37,426 bases of DNA from Phoronis australis (Eukaryota > Phoronida > Phoronidae), in NCBI GenBank assembly GCA_002633005.1, contig NMRA01001077.1, forward strand, positions 16,914 to 54,339, given 5' to 3'. Below, in pieces: positions 23,101 through 32,100 of this stretch. Both the position numbers and the translations under genes were made by a program. Numbering within the stretch: position 1 is the first letter of the stretch; every line of letters starts with the position of its first letter. Below the pieces are notes generated by a model. That model saw nothing but the letters and a program-made list of their open reading frames with translations, did not search any database and was not told the DNA's origin.

Positions 23101-26100
23101 TCCCATCCATAAAAGGAACAAGTGTGCAAAATTTCATGAATGCACGTTGAACGGTTTAGGAGATAGAGCAGCAGACGCTGGATGCCAGACGGCTCAGGAC
23201 GCACGGACGGGGATGAGGGTATAATGCGTCCACATATAAATATATGGGTGCATAAAAATACCTGAATATGTCACGATTATTTGAGCTTTATGAACCAAGG
23301 TAAACTCGTCTGAGTTTTCTTTCTGCCGCCAGATGTCAGCCCACACAGTGCCAGGTCGCGCAGCATTAAACTTCCAACCAATCAGGAATCCATCTGAGTC
23401 AACACGGAGGTCGGTGAATATTGACAGATAAGCACCTGGAGTTTTCATCTCATTGACATTAGTTGGACCCCCAAAATAGTCTGAAACGTAGAGAGGATAA
23501 TAATAACAATAAAACTAATGATAACAAAACAATAATCTAGGCAATAATAATGATTGCAGTGGTTCTTGTTGCTCGTTGCTGCCGTCGTCATCGTTGTTAT
23601 CATGAACATTTCATTTATAGATATTTTATAAGCCAAGCCCATCACAAAAACTCACTCTTGTTAGTTTTCAATTTCAGGAGATAGCGGTTTCTAAATCGAG
23701 GCTCAATCTAGATATCAATCTCACTGTTTTGCTCATCAGGACTCATGGGCCAATTTATCTACCATGGTTCAAATAGTTGCTAAAACCATTCATCAATGGA
23801 TACCAGAGAACCGAAAACTATCACATCTATTTTGGCTAATGTTCATCATATTTCTTCAAGCAAAAATGATTATAACAAAATCTTACTGGGAATTCAATTT
23901 CAAAAGTCAAACATTTCAAAAATAACTACTAGCATATTTGCCAATTTTAATAACGATCCTCTGTATGGTTTGGCAGATACAGAAACAGACAACAAAAACA
24001 GAGTAAAAAATAATCAAAATTGCCACTAGTAGCAATACAGCTGTCCCAGATGAGCTTAGTGCGTATTTTTAGCATTTTATGACTTTTTGGCAACCACGCA
24101 AAAAGTATTCCACAAAGTCTCAAAATATCGCGAGTTAAAGAAATTATGTTTCATCAAATCGGCATGACTTGCACAGCAGAACTAGAAGTTAAGAAAACAA
24201 GTTGTATGTAGATTATTTACAACTGAAGCCAGCATCAAAATTTTTCTTGAGAAGTATTAGAAATCACTCTTCTGTAGTGCAATAATTAGAAAGACAAGAC
24301 GAGGCCGTCAGCCAGCAATATCTTCTGCCAAAGCTTCAGTTGCGTACAGAAAAACCATTTACCTACATGTATGAGTGAAAATCGAGAACAAGAAAATAAG
24401 TCAAAATTGTAAAATGCCGACAATATACGGTACAGCGTTTTGTTACAAACATATTTTTAATGTTTAGCTCAAGTCCCTTGAGAAATGTAGGAGTTAATAA
24501 CACAGAAAATTTTTTGCACATATACACAAACGACACACAGAACCACAAGCTGACGGACATTATATGTTTGGAAAGACACCAACAGTTGCCCTTCACTCTT
24601 GGCAGAATATAAAAGTTACCTGAATGTCATAAAGACAACTGTGGCTATTATATCAAGATATGTGACATACAAACCCATACAAACAACATCCCAGCCAAAC
24701 AAAGCAGTAGTGTAGTTCATATGGTACAAATAGCATCTTTGTCAGAAACAGCTACTTACTTGGGACAAGTGTGCCATATACTTCTACCTCACACATAACA
24801 AGAGGCTCTGTTCCACGTTGTTGTATAAACAAGTATCTGCCATATACAGCTTTGTCACAGTTGATCCGTTGAGTTACACCTGCACCAACAGTACCACCAA
24901 AGTGGTGACACAAGGGGGCGCTAGATGACAACTGACCACTGAAGGACACACGGATATCAAAGTTAGTCAGAGTTGTAGCTGAAAGAGTAATAAAAACTTA
25001 TCAGATACAAATTATTGACAGGTTAACTAATTTAATTGATGAACCTGGAAATGATAACAAGTTTACTGAGGAGCTGCAAAATTTGATATGAATCAAGGCA
25101 GAAAGTTGGAAAACAACGTACAGGTCCAACAAAACTTTAACTGGTATAATTGTCATTTATGTCAGAATTTGCATATTGCATGTGTCAGAGAAACGTTTTC
25201 CTCCATTATAGAAAAGTCCAGATACGTATAAAGAACATCTTGTGAAGAAACTTAAACTTTTGTTAAAGAAATTTGAAAAAGCACTTTATTTCAACAAGAT
25301 ACAACTATAAATCACATACAGTTGACTAGATGCTGTCTGTTGGTTACATCGACCATGTACACGGCATAAACATTCTCCAGGTCAACTCTCCACCAATCGT
25401 TTGATCTGCCTGTGGTGCGTGAACAGCTGTTACCACCTTCAAAGTCTGTGTTTTTGTTTCCATCAACAGCAAGTGATGCAGCACTTCCTTCAGCACGAGT
25501 TGATGACTGTATAGCAGGTTTACCCAATGCAATGTTTGTACTCACTGTAAGAAACACAAGAGTGTGAGGGTGTGCAGCTATATGTAGACTACTGTATAGC
25601 AGGCTTACCCAATGCAATGTTTGTACTCACTGTAAGAAACACAAGAGCGTGAGGGTGTGCAGCTATATGTAGACTACTGTATAGCAGGCTTACCCAATGC
25701 AATGTTTGTACTCACTGTAAGAAACAGAGGAATGTGAGGGTGTACAGCCACATCTAGACTGTATAGCAGGCTTACCCAACGCAATGTTTGCACTAACTGT
25801 AAGAAACTAGAGCAACTTTTACAATACTTACAAACAGGACATCTGTAAACGTCACAGTGACTCCATCTACCACTCCCAGTAGCATGGTAACACCACGGTC
25901 CACTTAGGCTTCTGTTGGGGTTTCTACAATAGTCGGCAGCACTTTGTAGTGTATCATCTGGTAGCTTTTCTGTGATTATACCATGCGTATTTGGAGTCTG
26001 TGAGTCCCAGCGCTGACAATGGTCGTTGCCTCGAGTGGTCTTAACTAGACCAGAATAAGTTTGTCCAAAGTTGTCAATCTTGCACTCTTTGTTAGGTAAG

Positions 26101-29100
26101 ATTGTACCTAAATGTATCATCACTTTTTTAAGGAAAAGTCAAATGACAGAAATATCATTAAAAAGGAACTCGTTCTATCCAATACGACACTGTATGAATA
26201 AGCATGAAAAGTTTCAATCTCAAAATTGGATGAATTGTGTCTTATTTGTTGAGATGTTAATCTCATAACTAAATGATTTGATTTTTCCTCAGAAGTTTTC
26301 CAAATTTCAACCCTTACCTGTTGTACTATATACATGCAGCTCTACTATCTCAAGTTCAATCATAAGCATGCTGTCAGTTAATGCTTCATGTACAGTCACC
26401 AGATTTAGAGTCTAGACTGACACAACTGATCCCTTGTCAACTACTTGTCCAAATTATGAATTATCAACAAGCACTCAAAATTTATAGGAACAACTAAACA
26501 AAGATGCAAATGCTACAGGAAATTAAACTTCAAAATCAAAGTAAAAGTAATTAAATTAAAACTGAAACTGTGGTGAGTGGAATGAAAAGCAATTCAAATT
26601 GCGTCTATGGACACGCAGCAGAAATGTAAAAAAGCTGCCACTAGGGGGGCACAGTACTATTTCGTATTCATCTGAAAGAAATCATCATCCATTGTCAAGT
26701 TCATAGGTAAAAAAACTGCCATATTTGACAAAGATTAATAGGATTAAAGATGAAAAACAGGTTTTCATCATGGGATGTCATAGTACCCAGACCTAACCAA
26801 AATCAAGGACAGCCGTGTTCTTTTCAATACAACATAAATGCCAACTTTCCTTACGTTTTTGGCAGGTTTGGCGGATAGAGAGGTGGATGACAAAAAAAGA
26901 CTTAAAAATCTTAAAAATGGTCACTAGGTGGAACAGAATACGTCAAATCCATAAACAAATAAAAAGGTATAGTTGTTTCTGTAATAGAAACTTATTTGCC
27001 AAATTTTATGAAAGTTGATCACACAAACATGAAAAACAAATTTGCCACTAGAGGGCACAGCAGTGACAGAATCAGTCCAAAATCCATTTTCTTTCTCTAG
27101 CATCACAGGAACATATTTTCCAAATCTTGTGAAGATCCTGTAAATACAGTAACAGACTGCAGATGCCTAGACAGAGATGATGGAAATGTGGATATGTGGG
27201 TGCATGTAACAATTTCGTAAAATTTTGGAGAGTATTCTTTAGCTGTGAGAAAACACCCTTTTAGGGCAATAGGTGTCACTTTTCATAAACCTCTTCTGTA
27301 GGAATACCCTTTGAGCTGACATGGCATGAATTTGGCTAACTATTATCATTATTATTATTACTAGTACTACAACAAGTGCTGTTTCAAAAGGATTTTAATG
27401 GGGTTCTTAAGTTCAACCTTAACGATAATGTGAGGAACGTTTTGATAGCTGTGGATGCAGAGTAGGATTACTTTTTGGAAACGAGGAGGTTGAGATTTAA
27501 ATTCTTGTATAGACATGCACCATCTATTGGCAACCTCGGAAGTGTTTGTAATATAACTATATCCTTCTGTAGTTTGCCATGAAGAACTGAATTCAGACTC
27601 TAATCTTTTACTTGGGACTTACATCTAAATGTGAGGATACCCACCATATCATTTTTGTCTCTTGCTGAAAACAAATTTCCTCATCAAAGAACTGGGACTC
27701 GTTCCTCGATGATGAGTCAGTTCAAAAATTGTGTTAAGCTGATCTCTGGAGGCAGACACTTTTCAAGATCTGGCGACTGGTCGGCTATGGCCGCGGTCAC
27801 CGGGTCATTAGAATAGTTGGTAATGGACATACAAAACACACAACAATTTCATATGAAATGGGCCACTATACTCTTAGAAGACAGTAAGGAATTTCAACTA
27901 GATTTCATAGAAAGAGGGTTGTATGGAACAAAAACGGCCAACGTCAAAGTCAGTGATAGCAGAATGTCCAATCTCTGTCTTCATATATAAACTTCGTACT
28001 AACGAACATTGAAAAATAACAAAATTAATTGGCATTTTATATTAAAAGATAATATAAAGAGAAAATGCACTTTTTGTAATCCGCAGGAATGGTGCACTTC
28101 TCAACAAACTTTCCCCGCACATTGGTGAGATGTACTTCGCCAATGGATTTTTACAACTAAGGTGGTAGACAAAACTAGTTGGTACCAGAAACTTTGGTTT
28201 TGCTCCTTTTGTGTGGAGTGGGGCAATTACTGAATCAGCGATGACTTCAAGGCAGTAAAATTGGCTGATAAAAATCAAACTATCATGGACTAAAAGGGTT
28301 GATTTTTTTTTCAAATTGGTTTCCGAAATTAAACTCTTCATGAAACATTTTGTTATGGTTGCATTTATCGAAAAAATACACACTTGGTTTATGACCTGGG
28401 AGCACCAACAAAAGATTGCAAGAATGCTTCAACAATAAACTGATCCTGATCCTGGAAACTCCTTTGGTCTGGAGTTGAAACTATACGGTTCACATTATTT
28501 GACTATACCAAGAAACCATTTGTGTTAAAAAACAATGGAAAGCACATGGGGGCACATCTATCTGAATTTGAACGGACAAAATTTCATTCAAACAATTCAA
28601 GAAAGAAGCCATTAAGTGTGGTAACCATTTTCCTCCTGTGAAAAGTACCATGCAAACCCATGAAATATGAAATCCCTTTGGTAAAATGTAACAACTTGTT
28701 ACATTTTAGGAGAGGCCTAGCAGAGTAAAATGTAACAATTGTTACATTTTAATCAGTGCATAATTGAGTGGAAACAAATTAAGCACTGTACAACAGGTAA
28801 CCCTGTGTACAGTATGACATTTGAGGTACCTTTTCCCAAAGTTAAACATTCTACCAGACCCTGAGCCACACTATCAAGAAATTAAAATGATCTCAGATAT
28901 TCTGAAAGTGAGTAGAATGAGCATTGAGCTTGTGCAAAACAAATTGTGTTGGTTGAACAAGTTGACTATGAAATACCTGCAATGGATCACAAATTTTCAC
29001 TTTTGTTCATTTAATTCATTTCAACCTTGATACTTTTCTGCCGACAAATATGCAACAACTCACCGGAAGAAATCACAACACCATGAACTTGTACTTCACA

Positions 29101-32100
29101 CAGCGTGAGGGCCACATGTCCATCGAAAATCTGTATATACAAATAGCGCCCAAACACTGGATGAGGACTGCAGTCTATACGTAGTGTAGCTCCTGTACTA
29201 GCCTGTCCTTCGTAGAAACTACACTGTTGGTATGGAGCAGATAGGCTTGAGATGTTGGTTACCTTGACAACAAAGTTATGGAGCCGCTCACCTATTGAAA
29301 TACGAACAGACATACATCAAGTGTAAACAGCAAGTCACTGAAAACACAACAGATCGGTCTAGAGGCCATGAAAAGGGCATATACCAGCGACGTCTTTTTG
29401 GTCAAGTACGTCAGTAGTGAAAAAGTTTACCCCCAAATTAGCCTAAGCTCATTTTGGTGTTTTGTTTATTTTTAGATACATGTAATTCGTGGAGGCTATC
29501 TATAGATCAACCACAAAAACGAGAATGGGAAACATAAATCGTGAGTTTCCAACCCTTCGCCGAAGCGCACAACACAAAAACTGAAAAAATCTTTACACAA
29601 CATACAATCAATGGCAAAGGCACACAAAATTCACTCATAATTCATAGCCCCTTCGAGCCCCCCAGAAAAAATCTCAACCAATCAGTGTAAAGTGGTTCAT
29701 ATGACATCATCGTGGCCACGAAATTACTGGGAAGCCACACTGCGTAACAGCTGAGTGCTATTTCTTGGACGTTCTGTACTTGTCGATTTCTGGGCTAAAA
29801 TGCCTCTTTGCATGGTGTGCGGTTGTAGCAATGTCAGCAACAATGTGATACATTTGCACAACTTCCCCACAGATCACGTCGTGTGCCGTGCGTGGAATAG
29901 ATTCGTATCGACTGGCGACAAACTTTCCTGATTGGCAAGATCTGTTTTAGGCTTGGTGCAAAGCTGTAGCCCTATACAAAATCTACAGCTTCGCGTAGAT
30001 GTGGGTAAAAATTACTAAATAAAATCTGACTCAGAAATAGTGTCATTAAAAGCTGCACCGTTCTTTGAGTAAACCGAACTATTTACCGGTGTTGGAGGAA
30101 TTATCGTTCTACCACTCATCTACTGCTAAAATTGAAGTGCACTCTTGTGTCGGCATTTAGCCATTATGTCACCTGACCTGAACAGTTTCTTCCCCCCCCC
30201 CAGTTTATTCTTCTATCAACTGTTCTTTGCTGCCACAAGGTTGCGTACTGTCACAACAAATTGTCGGAACTGGTTTCATTTCGTTACAAGTTATTTGCAT
30301 TTTTAAGACCAGCAAACCGAATTTAGAACAAACTTTACAACTGCGAAGCTGTCATCATGTCCCAAAAGAAGTCGCACAATTTTAGTACGGCGCATGTGCT
30401 TGTCCCGAGCATACTGTTTTCAAAACAACAACTTTCTTTGTTACACAGCTCAAAAGGCGCAGAGTAATGCTAGAAAATGACGTTTATTAGATTGTTCTTC
30501 CCGTGAACGACTGGCAACGGGCAAGGTGAGTGTCTGAATTGTCTCCCAGATTTTGCATGCACCCCGGCTGTCGGTCGTTGGCTCTGCGATAGAAGTTTCA
30601 TGACGAGGTGACTAACACAACTCATACCCGGCCTGTATGATATTTCGTGGTTTAACAGAGCTCAATTCACAGTGTTACTTTGCTGTATTTTGGTGATAGT
30701 CTTCAAACAGCTAGCTGGCTGGCTACAAAAAATATGCAGTGTGCACTTCGACTTTTCGTGTTACTGTTCCGGCCCAGAGTATAGGGAATCCGGCCCAAAT
30801 CCTGAATATTCTATCTGACTGGGTCATTCCTGTAGGCCTAACGGAATTCTGATACTGATTGTAAAACGTTCAATTGATTACAAATTCTTATAATTGAGTA
30901 TGTTTTCATGCAATCCAGACTTTATTTCATAGTTTTAATTTATTACAGACACTCACAATGTTGTGTTGCTATTAAATTTTCAATTTTTTTTAGGTTGACC
31001 GAGTGGCGGCAATTAGGCTATGGGTTGCAGCATTTCAAGGTGACTTATTTTGAAAATTGAGTTTCTAATATAGTTTTCAACGAATTTGATTATAATTGCT
31101 TTGTATAAAAAGATCAAGCTGATATGTGTTGTAACGTTTCCAAGTATTTTGCATCAAATTAAACGACCTATTGTTGCCTATACCAATAAGGGACACACAC
31201 TGGACAGCCGCCCGTATTGGAATCGGGCAGCGTTCACACCTTCGGCTTCAAAGAGACATGAATGCAAAGTTCCTAACACTAAAGTTTTTGTATCAAGCAA
31301 ATTACTCTTTATAATAAACATTGTGAAATTGCTGATAACAATTCAGAAGAAGCGTTTTGTTTTTCCGGCTGTTTCGACGGCCCCACTCACACTTCTGGGG
31401 ATTCCCATACGGGCCCATATATGTGCTAAATAATTAAAAAATTCTAAAGGTAATGATTTTGATCAATTTTAATATTTACTGACATGAAATGAAAAATTAA
31501 TGCGTTTCCTTGTTTTTCCATGTATTTTGCACTAAATTAAATGGCCAGTCATCGCTGATTCCAATACTACGATGTCATTGACTTCGATTGGCGCGAGTGC
31601 CGTCTCAAGCTTTCTTTTGGCGCTAAATGGGGTTCCTGATGGGGCTACTGTATTGTCGAAGGCATACTTAATTAACGACTGGGGTATGCTATGACACAGT
31701 ATTTTGATATTTTTCATCAATAAATGTATTTTAGATGTAAAAATTGTCATTTTGGCACCATACTTGGCCTTTAAAGAATCCGTGAATGATGTGTTGACAA
31801 GATTACAAAAGACTGATCCTTGGGTGTCTACCCATTGTCGAGTCAAAGAACGACACCTAGCGGTATAAAACCACAAAGAAGACTTGGCAAGGTCCTAGTG
31901 TCATTTCAAATAACTGCGATCATACATGTGTTAATTGTTAACGTAAAATAAAACCAATCCTCTGCCCTGCTTTAGTTTCTTGACATGTAAAGAGCTCCCA
32001 GAATGTTAATGTTACAGATCATGCTTCATGCATAAAATTGACAGCTAAGACAAGGCAACTGGTAAAAGTATGACATTCTCCCGTTGAGTCCAACTTGTTT

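Noticed and set aside
28042-28383. 113-codon minus-strand frame as a gene or exon
   Set aside because: No motif, splice context or phase requirement; possibly decayed transposon sequence, but not supportable.
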